The notes beneath the pieces are model-generated. The model searched no databases, had not been told where the DNA came from, and saw nothing but the letters and a program-made list of their open reading frames with translations. From Myceligenerans indicum (GTDB lineage: Bacteria > Actinomycetota > Actinomycetes > Actinomycetales > Cellulomonadaceae), in the NCBI RefSeq assembly GCF_016742955.1, contig NZ_JABBYC010000035.1:1-49312 (forward strand): DNA of 49,312 nucleotides, given 5' to 3'. How positions within the stretch are numbered: the stretch's first letter is position 1; each line of letters opens with the position of its first letter. Position numbers and translations under genes: made by a program. Below are positions 33,763-41,409 of the stretch, one piece after another.

Positions 33763-33793
33763 TGGTGGTGGGGCCGGTCCGGCCCCACCACCA
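33763..33793 (+). terminator. Strong hairpin between grpE and dnaJ
   Basis: Fifteen-base arms (33763-33777 and 33779-33793) are exact complements around one base. It has no U-tract. In an operon it may act as a partial terminator or RNA processing site that lowers dnaJ and hspR relative to dnaK; this is inference. Confidence 0.6.
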
Positions 33794-33818
33794 CCCGACC
33801 ACCCCAGACGGAGGTGCC

Positions 33819-34814
33819 GTGACCGGTCAGGACTGGATGGAGAAGGACTTCTACGCCGAGCTCGGCGTCCCCAAGGACGCTGACGACGCGGCGATCAAGA
33901 AGGCCTACCGCAAGCTGGCCCGGACCTACCACCCGGACCAGAACCAGGGTGACGAGAAGGCCGAGGCCAGGTTCAAGGCGATCGGCGAGGCATACGCGGT
34001 GCTGTCCGACGCCGAGCAGCGACGGCAGTACGACGCGGTCCGCGCCATGGCCGGTGGCGCCCGGTTCTCCGCCGGTCCAGGGGGTGGCGGCGGTGCGGGT
34101 GGCTTCGAGGACATCCTGGGCGCGATGTTCGGTGGTGGCGGTGCCGGTCCGCGCGTGCGCTATGCGCAGACGGGGCCCAGGCCCGGTCAGGGCGGCGCCG
34201 GCTTCGAGGACATCCTCGGCAGCATGTTCGGCGGCGGTGGGGCGCCTGCCGGGTTCCGTGCACCGGAACGCGGTGCGGACGTGCAGGCGACCACGACGCT
34301 GCCGTTCCGCACGGCTCTGGAAGGCGCGACCGTCGACCTGACGGTGGACGGCCGCAAGCTCACGGCACGGATTCCCGCCGGCGTCAACGACGGCCAGAAG
34401 ATCCGCCTGCGCGGCAAGGGGCGGCCCGGTGCGGGCGGCGGCGAGGCCGGCGACCTGCTGATCACCGTGCACGTCACCGAGCACCCGGTGTTCGCCCTCG
34501 ACGGCTCGGACGTGCGCCTCACCCTGCCGGTCACCTTCCCGGAGGCCGCTCTGGGCGCCACGGTGGAGGTTCCGACGCCCTCGGGCGAGACGGTGAGGAT
34601 GAAGCTTCCGGCAGGGACGCCGTCGGGCAAGGTGCTGCGGGCCAAGGGCCGCGGCGCGCACACCGCGCGTGGGACGGGGGATCTGCTGGTGACCGTGGAG
34701 GTCGTCGTGCCGCAGAAGCTGAGCAAGAGCGCCAAGGACGCGCTGGACGCGTTCGCGGCAGCGAGCGACGGCACCGATCCGCGCGCTGACCTGACGGAGC
34801 GGGCCAAAGGGTAG
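33819..34814 (+). CDS. dnaJ: DnaJ family co-chaperone without zinc finger
   Basis: The 331-residue protein has a J domain with the HPD motif at residues 38-40, a Gly/Phe-rich stretch (about 82-145) with two similar 'GFEDILG(A/S)MFGGGG' units, and the C-terminal substrate-binding beta domains. It has no cysteine at all, so the CxxCxGxG zinc-finger region of classical DnaJ is missing (class II, CbpA-like). It stimulates DnaK ATPase and hands over substrates. The GTG at 33819 follows ggagg at about 4-5 bases; hspR begins 11 bases after the stop. Confidence 0.95.
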   Translation: MTGQDWMEKDFYAELGVPKDADDAAIKKAYRKLARTYHPDQNQGDEKAEARFKAIGEAYAVLSDAEQRRQYDAVRAMAGGARFSAGPGGGGGAGGFEDILGAMFGGGGAGPRVRYAQTGPRPGQGGAGFEDILGSMFGGGGAPAGFRAPERGADVQATTTLPFRTALEGATVDLTVDGRKLTARIPAGVNDGQKIRLRGKGRPGAGGGEAGDLLITVHVTEHPVFALDGSDVRLTLPVTFPEAALGATVEVPTPSGETVRMKLPAGTPSGKVLRAKGRGAHTARGTGDLLVTVEVVVPQKLSKSAKDALDAFAAASDGTDPRADLTERAKG

Positions 34815-34825
34815 AAGGAGGAGGC

Positions 34826-35296
34826 GTGGCCGACGACGCACCCGTGCTCACCGTGTCGCAAGCGGCGGAGCTCGCCGGAATGCACCCCCAGACGCTGCGG
34901 CAGTACGACCGGCTGGGCCTGGTCGTGGCGCGTCGCACGCGGGGGCGGGGACGCCGGTACTCCCGGCGCGACGTCGCGCGTCTCCGGCAGGTGCAGGAGC
35001 TGGCGCAGGGGGAGGGCATCAACCTCGCGGGCATCAAGCGCATCCTCGATCTCGAGGCCCACGTGTCGATGCTGGAGGAGCGGCTCGAGGACGCGCTCGT
35101 CCAACTGCAGCAGACCGGTCGGGTCTTCGCCGCCGGAACCAGCGGCGACGTCGTCGTGGTTCCCCGCGGACGGCGCGTGCGACGCGGTGAGATCCATGTC
35201 GAGGAGGCAATCGTCGAACGCTCCGAGGGCGGTCGGCGCGCGCGTGCCGCCGGTGCGCTCGTGCTCTGGCGCCCGCACCGGGGCGAACGCGGCTGA
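34826..35296 (+). CDS. hspR: Heat shock repressor HspR (MerR family)
   Basis: The 156-residue protein has a MerR-type helix-turn-helix at the N-terminus ('LTVSQAAELAGMHPQTLRQYDRLGLV'), a short coiled coil ('LDLEAHVSMLEERLEDALVQLQQ') and an unusually basic C-terminal third rich in Arg. It represses the dnaK operon by binding the HAIR sites. The GTG at 34826 sits behind aaggaggagg. It is the last gene of the operon, as in Streptomyces. The basic tail (about residues 110-156) is longer than in the best-known HspR proteins. Confidence 0.95.
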   Translation: MADDAPVLTVSQAAELAGMHPQTLRQYDRLGLVVARRTRGRGRRYSRRDVARLRQVQELAQGEGINLAGIKRILDLEAHVSMLEERLEDALVQLQQTGRVFAAGTSGDVVVVPRGRRVRRGEIHVEEAIVERSEGGRRARAAGALVLWRPHRGERG

Positions 35297-35374
35297 GTGG
35301 TCGACGACGGCCGGACGCGGGATTTTCCTTATGCAATTGTTTCGTAAATAGAATTGTCCGGTGATGATCCCGGT

Positions 35375-35406
35375 TTGGCTTCAGGTAAGCCTTTCCTGGC
35401 TAGGCT
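35375..35406 (+). promoter_or_regulatory. Promoter with DtxR/IdeR-like box upstream of the DUF1540 gene
   Basis: AGGTAAGCCTTTCCT (35383-35397) differs by one base from AGGTWAGSCTWACCT, the core of the DtxR/IdeR iron box. It lies between TTGGCT (35375-35380) and TAGGCT (35401-35406); that spacing is 20 bases, long for a promoter. A weaker half-match overlaps the -10. Iron or manganese repression of the next gene is inferred. The AT-rich stretch 35323-35360 upstream shows no further clear element. Confidence 0.55.
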
Positions 35407-35494
35407 TGGCACGGATTCTGGAATATGTTTGTCAAGTTACCGGGGGACGTTCGGGGAACCGCCCTGGCGTGCCGGTCGAACCGGGGAGACAAGC

Positions 35495-35803
35495 ATGAGC
35501 ACATTGATGGAGACGCCCGAGGTCGCCGAATGCTCGGTGGATGGCTGCGGGTACAACCACGACCACGGCTGCCACGCCGGGGCGGTCACCATCGCCGGAC
35601 ATGCCGGTGACGCGGCGTGCGCGACCTTCATCCCGCTGAGTGCCAAGGGCGGCCTGGAGAAGGTCGTCGCCCACGTCGGCGCCTGCCAGCGCGGTGAGTG
35701 CGCGCACAACGACCACCTGGAGTGCACCGCCGGTTCGATCCGTGTCGGGGCCGGCCCGCAGGACCCGAGCCACGCGGACTGCCTGACGTTCGAGACACGC
35801 TGA
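35495..35803 (+). CDS. DUF1540 domain protein, two Cys-rich metal-binding units
   Basis: The 102-residue protein has eight cysteines in two units: C13-x4-C18-x7-C26-x15-C42 and C64-x4-C69-x7-C77-x18-C96, each with the DUF1540 order C..C.HN...C.A..I...C.TF. His residues sit beside them ('YNHDHGCH', 'AHNDHLEC'). DUF1540 is taken to bind metal; its physiological role is not established. No signal peptide is present. ggggaga five bases upstream fixes the ATG at 35495. The DtxR-like box in the promoter links it to iron or manganese status, and a strong terminator follows, so it is a single-gene unit. Confidence 0.9.
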   Translation: MSTLMETPEVAECSVDGCGYNHDHGCHAGAVTIAGHAGDAACATFIPLSAKGGLEKVVAHVGACQRGECAHNDHLECTAGSIRVGAGPQDPSHADCLTFETR

Positions 35804-35835
35804 GCCCGCCGTGTGGTGACAGGCGGGAGGGCCGC

Positions 35836-35875
35836 GCGGGTGGGTGCTGCCGAAACGTCGGCGGCACCCACCCGC
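35836..35875 (+). terminator. Terminator of the DUF1540 gene
   Basis: An 18-bp stem with one G.T pair (outer arms gcgggtgggtgc / gcacccacccgc) and loop aacg lies 32 bases past the stop. It also serves the convergent gene at 35904. Confidence 0.88.
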
Positions 35876-35903
35876 ACGAGCGGCCGGCGGCCTCTGTGAC
35901 CGG

Positions 35904-36671
35904 CTAGCGGCCCAGGTGGGACAGCAGCATGAGCGCCGCGTCGTGCGTGTCGGGCAGGCCTTCCAGCCATACGCGGGTGGGACGCCGCACCTCGGCGGTC
36001 AGTCCCAGCACCTCGGCGTTGTGCTCGACGACGCGACGCAGCGCCTGTCCCATGTCGGCCGTCGCCCTGCTGCGTTCGCACAGCACGGCATAGGTGGCGT
36101 CGGTGAGCGCGGCCATCGGATGCCCGTCGCCGAACACCTGGTGCAGGGTGCGCCCGATCGCGGCGGAACGGGCGAGGCGCTGCCAGGTGTCGAGGTCGTC
36201 GAGGCCGACGTCGAGCATGAGCAGGCAATGGCTCGTGCTGACGTCGTCACCCTCACGGTGCGCGGTGCCGTACGTCTCGCGCAGACGCTCACCGAGGTAC
36301 TCGCCCGTCGGTAGGCCGGTCGCCGGGTCGTGCGCCGTGACCCGAAGCGGGACGCGCTCGTGCTCGGCGACCCACCCGACGGCGACGGCCCGCATGACCT
36401 GAGGAGCGATCGGCAGTGCGGCCACCGCGTAGAGCGCCGCGACGTCGTCGAGCGTCTCCGCGATCCCGGCACCCACTGCCGCCCGGGCGGCGCCGAGCCG
36501 TTCGGCGGGCCCCTCGACCGGCCGTCGGTCCACCACCGCCTCCACGAGAGCCTCGACCGCCGGGTGATACCAGTCCCCAGGACGGATCCACACGGTTGCC
36601 AGACTCTCGCTGCGCCAGCGTTCACGCAGGCCGCGGACGGGATTCCGCGCCTTCTGCTGCGATTCGCTCAT
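35904..36671 (-). CDS. Degenerate GGDEF-type protein
   Basis: The 255-residue cytoplasmic protein has an alpha-helical N-terminal half of unknown fold and a C-terminal half that resembles a diguanylate cyclase domain: 'DPATGLPTGEYLGERL' matches the D-x-x-T-G-L-x-N-R entry motif, and the strand 'CLLMLDVGLDDLD' follows. At the place of the GGDEF signature it reads 'MAALTDATYAVL', so the catalytic residues are gone and it cannot make c-di-GMP in the known way. The ATG at 36671 has a minus-strand gggggt upstream. It is divergent from the sigma-factor fusion gene, with about 200 bases between them, and could be functionally linked. Confidence 0.6.
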   Translation of the reverse strand: MSESQQKARNPVRGLRERWRSESLATVWIRPGDWYHPAVEALVEAVVDRRPVEGPAERLGAARAAVGAGIAETLDDVAALYAVAALPIAPQVMRAVAVGWVAEHERVPLRVTAHDPATGLPTGEYLGERLRETYGTAHREGDDVSTSHCLLMLDVGLDDLDTWQRLARSAAIGRTLHQVFGDGHPMAALTDATYAVLCERSRATADMGQALRRVVEHNAEVLGLTAEVRRPTRVWLEGLPDTHDAALMLLSHLGR

Positions 36672-36783
36672 GATCGTTGGACCCCCACGGGGATACATCA
36701 TGACGCATATTCCAGCGTCTGAGACCACCCTCCGGTCGATTTCATCCGTAGTTTCACCCTCCCCCGTTCCGCATCAATGGGCC

Positions 36784-36789
36784 TATAGT
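36784..36789 (+). promoter_or_regulatory. -10 element upstream of the sigma-factor fusion gene
   Basis: TATAGT is a near-consensus -10 in the 198-base divergent region; it would give a leader of about 75 bases. No consensus -35 is present 16-18 bases upstream, so an alternative sigma factor or activator may be used. Confidence 0.45.
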
Positions 36790-36869
36790 CTGATCCGTCA
36801 AGTGTGTTCAGGGGCCGAGGCCGGCCACACCCGACAGGCGCGAGACAAGAGGGGCGGCGAAGTCGGCAC

Positions 36870-39800
36870 GTGACGCAAGTGGAGAACGGCGCAGGCGAGG
36901 CGCCGAGCGATGCCGAGCTGATTCTGCAGGTCCGGTCAGGTGACCGGGAGGCGTTCGGCACGCTCTACTCGCGTCACGCGGCGGCAGCGCGCGCCCTCGC
37001 CCGGCAGTACGTGCGGCCCGGCGACGCCGAGGACGTCGTCGCCGATGCCTTCGGGAAGCTCTACGAGATGCTGCGCCGCGGCGCCGGCCCGGACAGCGGG
37101 TTCCGTACCTATCTCTACACCGTGGTGCGTCACCGGGCCTACGACGTCTCGCGTGGCGCCACGCGCATGCGTCCCGCCGAGGACGCGGAGATCGAGGCCG
37201 CGCTCGGGCGTGTCGCCTCGTCAGAGGACCCGGCGCTCCAGGGCTTCGAGCGATCCGTGGTCTCACGCGCGTACTTCGGCCTTCCCGAACGCTGGCGCGA
37301 GGTGCTCTGGTACTGCCTGGTCGACGATCTCAAGCCCGCTCAGGTCGCCCCGGTGCTCGGCCTCACCCCGAACGGTGTGTCCGCACTCCTGTACCGGGCC
37401 AAGGACGCCCTGCGTGACGGCTACCTGCAGCAGCACCTGTCGCACGCGCCGTCGGACACCTGCCGGGCGGTGAACCCCCACCTCGGCGGCTACGTCCGCG
37501 ACAGCCTGTCACGCCGGGAGAAAGCGCGGATCGAGGCGCACCTGTCCACCTGCGGTACCTGTAGCGCGCTCGTCCTGGAGCTCGCCGACGTCGCACACGG
37601 GATGAAGTGCGTCGTCGCGCCGCTGGTGCTCGGGGCCGCGGGGCTCGCGCTGGTCGGCTCGGCGATCCCGGTGGGCGCGAGCCTCGCCGCGGCCGTGAAG
37701 GCGGCCTCGGCGAGTGGGTTCGCGGGGTCCTCCGCCGCCGGCGGCGGGGCCGCCGGAAGCGCGGCCGTGAGTGGTTCCGGGGTGGGTGCCGGAACCTCGG
37801 CCGCGGCCGGGGCCGCCGGCACCGGCGCGGCCGGAACGTCGGCGGCCACCGCTGCCGGGACGACTGCCGCGGGGACGAGCGCGGCAGGAACGGCGGCCGC
37901 GGGTACCACTGCCGCGGGCGCGAGCACCACGGCAGCGCTCGGCTCCACGGCGGGCGCATCGGCCGCGGCGGGTGCGTCGGCCGCAGGCACCGCGGCCGGC
38001 GTCGCCGGCGCGACCGCGGGTGCCACCGCGGTCGGTGTCGTCGGCGCGGGCAGTGCCGCGGCGACGGGTGGTGTGGCCGCCGCCGGAGCCCTCACGGTCG
38101 CGACGGTCGGCGTGATGGCCGCGCTTCAGATGATGGCTCCGGCGGTCGAGGCGGGCCCTGACGGGTCTCCCGTGACCGCCGCGTCTCCCGAGGCGTCCGG
38201 GTTCGGGTCGCCGTCGCCGGACGCGAGTGCGCAGCCGCAGGTCGCCCAGGAGCAGGACGCCGCCGAACCCGTCAATCTGCTTCCCCTCGCCGAGGACCTC
38301 TCGCTGTCGTTCACCGGCGGAGACTCCCCGTTGCAGGCACGCCAGGCGCAGGACCTGGTCCTGACGCTGGAGAACGGCGGAGGTGCCGAGGTCACGGGGA
38401 CCACAGTGCGCCTGCTGCTCCCCGACGGCATGACGGTGGCCGCCCAGGACTCGCCGTCGGGCATGGGTGTCGGAGGGACGATCGTCGACGTCGACCTCGC
38501 TTCCCCCGACGTCGGCACCGGCGACGCGGCCGAGGACGCTCCCGCGGTCGACGGCGACGCGCTGACGGGTGAGGAGGACGTGCCTGTCGTCGGTGCTGGT
38601 GAGGACGACACGGCCGGTACCGGAGCCGATGCCGTCGCGGGCGGTGGGACGGGAGGCTCCGCGCCGTCGAGTGCTCCGGTCGCGCCGGTCCGGACCATCT
38701 GCACGCCCGGTGCGGACCCCGGAGCCGTGCTGTGCGACGTGGGCGCTCTGGGTGCCGGCGAGACGCACGAGGTGCAGGTCACGGTGCGAACCCGGTCCGG
38801 CGGCAGCTTCCCGATCGGGGCCGAGGTGCGGGCGGACGACATCGACGCGATGTCGGTCGATCTGCCCGCCAGGAAGGTCGCGTGGTTCGGGCCGGAGCTC
38901 ACCGCGCAGGCCGAGGCGACCAAGCTCGTGTCCCCCGGCCGGGGGGTCCTTCCGGTGCGAATCGGGAACACCGGCGACGAGGACGCCCCATCGGGCTGGT
39001 CGATGACCGTCAGACTGCCCGACGGCGTTCGCCCGTCCGCGAGCCAGGACGCGCTCGCCTGCACACCCGTCGAGTCGCGGACGTGGTCCTGCGCCGCCGG
39101 GAAGTCGGCCGGGATCCTCCCGGGGGGCTGGAAGGACGTGCCGCTGTCGGTCGTCGCACTCCCCAGCGCCGCGGCGCAGGCCGAGGGCACCGCGTACGTC
39201 ATTCCCGTGGGGGCCTCCCACAAGCAGGATGCCAGGGCTCGGGTGGGGGTGACCTCGGCGTGGGCCGGCGCCACCCGCGGCGCCGGTGCGCTCACCGCGG
39301 AGTGTGTCGCGTCCGGCGGGGTGGACGAGGCGAAGGCCGAGATCACCGGCACCTACACCAACACGACGCCGGGGAACGTGGCGGTGGCGCTGGAAGCAGG
39401 GGGCGGCACGGTCTCCGGCGCGAGCGCGCTCGCGCCCGGGCAGAGCGTGACCCTCCGGCGCGCCGGCGGGATCCGCGTCCCGGACGGCTCGGCCACCTGG
39501 GTGCTCACCCGGACCGTGGAGGGCACGGTCTACGAGCACCGGCTGTCGGCAGGGGACATCACCGCCGTCGACTGCTACGACCCCGACTGGGGCACGACAA
39601 CGGAGGCCACCACCGTCAACGCGGGAGGCACGGTCGGGATCCGGGGCACACTCACGAACACGTCGGACGAGGCCATGAGCGTGAAGATGGTTGTGCCGGA
39701 GAAGTCCGGCACGCTGACCTCGGCGTCCAGGACCGTGCCTCCGGGCGGCCGGCAGACGTTCGCGGTGACGACGGAGCACAAGCGGCTGGCTTCCGGCACG

Positions 39801-40682
39801 GTGACGTTCCTCCTGGTCCGCTGGACGGCCGACAAGGACGGCGATCCTCCCGCCGGCCCGGCGGAGCCCGATCGCCGGCCGCAGGCCACCTACGGGCGGG
39901 CCGTGATCGCACCGGCCTACGCGGGCGGGGAGCACACGATGAGCTCGGAGTGCGTCTACGACCCTGATCGTGGCGCGTCGACGGCGACGTTCCGGGTCCC
40001 CGTGGAGAACACCGCGTCGACGTTGCCCGTGACCTTCCGCCTGGGCAGCGCGAAGCTCGTCCTGCCGGCAGGTGAAGCCGGGACCGTGGTGGCGCGCGTC
40101 CCCTGGGGCACGGGCATGCTGCCGCTGCTGACGGGCGAGGAATCGCTGGCCGAGATCGACACGACGTTCAGTTCGTGCGCGCGCCTCGACTGGCCGGCGC
40201 AGTCGGTCACGGCCGACGTCCAGGCGCAGTGCGTGGACGGCCGGGCGCAGGTGGACGCCGCGGTGCGGAACACCGGCGATGCGACCTGGCGGGGCACCCT
40301 CGTGCGGCCCCACTCCGGGCGGCACGGCGACACGGTCGACGTACCGGCGCACGGCACCGCGACGCTGACGTTGCCGGGGTCGATCTCGGTACTGGGCGAC
40401 TCCGGGGCAGTGGTGCGGCTCAGCCGTGAGTTCGAGGGCGTCGTGCACACGGTGGAGCGGAGCTACTCCGTGACGCCCGTTGTCTGCGAGCCCACGACCA
40501 CGACGGACTGCTGGAGCAGTTCGGACGCGCCGGACTGGATCACGGCGTTGTTCGGCCACGGCTGCACGGACGAGACCAGCGACACCGCCGCGGGGCAGGC
40601 CGAGTCGAGTGATCAGGCCGGGAAGGTCAAGCAGGCCACGTTCTTCCCGCACGGATCCTGGCGCGGGGGCAAGGGGGCCTGA
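36870..40682 (+). CDS. ECF sigma factor fused to zinc anti-sigma domain, membrane segment(s) and long probable ectodomain
   Basis: The 1270-residue chain begins with ECF sigma region 2 (about 17-96, 'GDAEDVVADAFGKLYE', 'RTYLYTVVRHRAYD') and region 4 (135-190, 'LTPNGVSALLYRAKDAL'). A zf-HC2 anti-sigma domain follows with H-x3-C-x2-C (His223, Cys228, Cys231). A hydrophobic helix (about 247-268), a 130-residue Ala/Gly/Thr/Ser tract and a second hydrophobic stretch (about 401-426) come next. The remaining roughly 840 residues are beta-rich repeats with paired cysteines, typical of exported proteins. Sigma, inhibitor and sensor would thus be one molecule. ECF groups with such extensions are known in Actinobacteria (ECF52/53 as I recall). 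GTG at 36870 is the likely start; GTG at 36882 is possible. Confidence 0.88.
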   Translation: MTQVENGAGEAPSDAELILQVRSGDREAFGTLYSRHAAAARALARQYVRPGDAEDVVADAFGKLYEMLRRGAGPDSGFRTYLYTVVRHRAYDVSRGATRMRPAEDAEIEAALGRVASSEDPALQGFERSVVSRAYFGLPERWREVLWYCLVDDLKPAQVAPVLGLTPNGVSALLYRAKDALRDGYLQQHLSHAPSDTCRAVNPHLGGYVRDSLSRREKARIEAHLSTCGTCSALVLELADVAHGMKCVVAPLVLGAAGLALVGSAIPVGASLAAAVKAASASGFAGSSAAGGGAAGSAAVSGSGVGAGTSAAAGAAGTGAAGTSAATAAGTTAAGTSAAGTAAAGTTAAGASTTAALGSTAGASAAAGASAAGTAAGVAGATAGATAVGVVGAGSAAATGGVAAAGALTVATVGVMAALQMMAPAVEAGPDGSPVTAASPEASGFGSPSPDASAQPQVAQEQDAAEPVNLLPLAEDLSLSFTGGDSPLQARQAQDLVLTLENGGGAEVTGTTVRLLLPDGMTVAAQDSPSGMGVGGTIVDVDLASPDVGTGDAAEDAPAVDGDALTGEEDVPVVGAGEDDTAGTGADAVAGGGTGGSAPSSAPVAPVRTICTPGADPGAVLCDVGALGAGETHEVQVTVRTRSGGSFPIGAEVRADDIDAMSVDLPARKVAWFGPELTAQAEATKLVSPGRGVLPVRIGNTGDEDAPSGWSMTVRLPDGVRPSASQDALACTPVESRTWSCAAGKSAGILPGGWKDVPLSVVALPSAAAQAEGTAYVIPVGASHKQDARARVGVTSAWAGATRGAGALTAECVASGGVDEAKAEITGTYTNTTPGNVAVALEAGGGTVSGASALAPGQSVTLRRAGGIRVPDGSATWVLTRTVEGTVYEHRLSAGDITAVDCYDPDWGTTTEATTVNAGGTVGIRGTLTNTSDEAMSVKMVVPEKSGTLTSASRTVPPGGRQTFAVTTEHKRLASGTVTFLLVRWTADKDGDPPAGPAEPDRRPQATYGRAVIAPAYAGGEHTMSSECVYDPDRGASTATFRVPVENTASTLPVTFRLGSAKLVLPAGEAGTVVARVPWGTGMLPLLTGEESLAEIDTTFSSCARLDWPAQSVTADVQAQCVDGRAQVDAAVRNTGDATWRGTLVRPHSGRHGDTVDVPAHGTATLTLPGSISVLGDSGAVVRLSREFEGVVHTVERSYSVTPVVCEPTTTTDCWSSSDAPDWITALFGHGCTDETSDTAAGQAESSDQAGKVKQATFFPHGSWRGGKGA

Positions 40683-40736
40683 CTCCCGGGCGTCGCCGTC
40701 CTGGTCACGCCACTGTTCGGGTCCGGGTCACGCCCG

Positions 40737-41372
40737 TCAGACCACGCCGTACAGGCGGTCACCCGCATCGCCGAGGCCGGGAACGATGTACGCCTTCTCG
40801 TTCAGCCGCTCGTCCACCGCGGCGACGACGATCTCCACGTCGACGCGGTCCCCCGCGTGCTCCTCGACGAGTTTGAGCCCCTCCGGTGCCGCGAGCAGGC
40901 AGACCGCGGTGACCTCGCGCGCGCCGCGCTCGAAGACGTAGTCGATCGCCGCCACGAGCGTGCCGCCCGTGGCCAGCATCGGGTCGAGCAGGAAGACGTG
41001 GCGCCCCGTGAGATCGTCCGGCAGCCGGTTGGCGTAGGTGACGGCCTGCAGCGTCTCCTCGTCGCGCATCATGCCGAGGAAGCCGACCTCTGCCGTCGGG
41101 AGCAGGCGGTTCATCCCGTCGAGCATGCCGAGGCCCGCGCGCAGGATCGGTACCACGAGGGGCGCGGGCGAGGCGATCGCGGTGCCGGTCATGGAGGTGA
41201 CCGGGGTCTTGATCTCCTTGGGCACCGTGGCGATGCCGCGCGTCGCCTCGTAGGCGAGCAGAGTGACGAGCTCGTCCACCAGAAGGCGGAACGTGGCGGA
41301 CGGGGTGGTCTCGTCCCGCAGGACGGTGAGCTTGTGGTCCACCAGCGGGTGATCGGCAACGTGCAGGCGCAT
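40737..41372 (-). CDS. upp: Uracil phosphoribosyltransferase
   Basis: The 211-residue enzyme converts uracil and PRPP to UMP (pyrimidine salvage). The family pattern is complete: '[16 protein letters not shown]', '[14 protein letters not shown]', the PRPP loop '[11 protein letters not shown]' and C-terminal '[14 protein letters not shown]' for uracil binding. The ATG at 41372 has minus-strand TACGGT six bases upstream, so it is leaderless. It is divergent from tadA; the two -10 elements are only 12 bases apart. Confidence 0.97.
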   Translation of the reverse strand: MRLHVADHPLVDHKLTVLRDETTPSATFRLLVDELVTLLAYEATRGIATVPKEIKTPVTSMTGTAIASPAPLVVPILRAGLGMLDGMNRLLPTAEVGFLGMMRDEETLQAVTYANRLPDDLTGRHVFLLDPMLATGGTLVAAIDYVFERGAREVTAVCLLAAPEGLKLVEEHAGDRVDVEIVVAAVDERLNEKAYIVPGLGDAGDRLYGVV

Positions 41373-41378
41373 GGGGCC

Positions 41379-41384
41379 ACCGTA
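41379..41384 (-). promoter_or_regulatory. Leaderless -10 element of upp
   Basis: Minus-strand TACGGT stands 6 bases before the ATG at 41372. Confidence 0.6.
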
Positions 41385-41396
41385 CCGGCCTGCACC

Positions 41397-41402
41397 TACG
41401 CT
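41397..41402 (+). promoter_or_regulatory. Leaderless -10 element of tadA
   Basis: TACGCT stands 7 bases before the ATG at 41410, back to back with the upp element, so the two promoters may compete. Confidence 0.6.
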
Positions 41403-41409
41403 GGACGGC

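Noticed and set aside
35353..35361. The 9-mer ATTGTCCGG here and on the minus strand at 826-818, as a shared Rrf2 operator
   Set aside because: A single 9-base match in 49 kb searched on both strands is not unlikely by chance, and here it lacks the inverted partner seen near the Rrf2 gene.
37700..38130. The Ala/Gly/Thr-rich tract as a non-coding or frameshifted segment splitting the sigma fusion
   Set aside because: The frame is open across the tract, third positions stay G/C-rich, and recognisable coding sequence in the same frame lies on both sides.
40683..40736. A terminator after the sigma fusion gene
   Set aside because: Only short, poor inverted repeats are visible in the 54-base gap before upp; none is strong enough to call.
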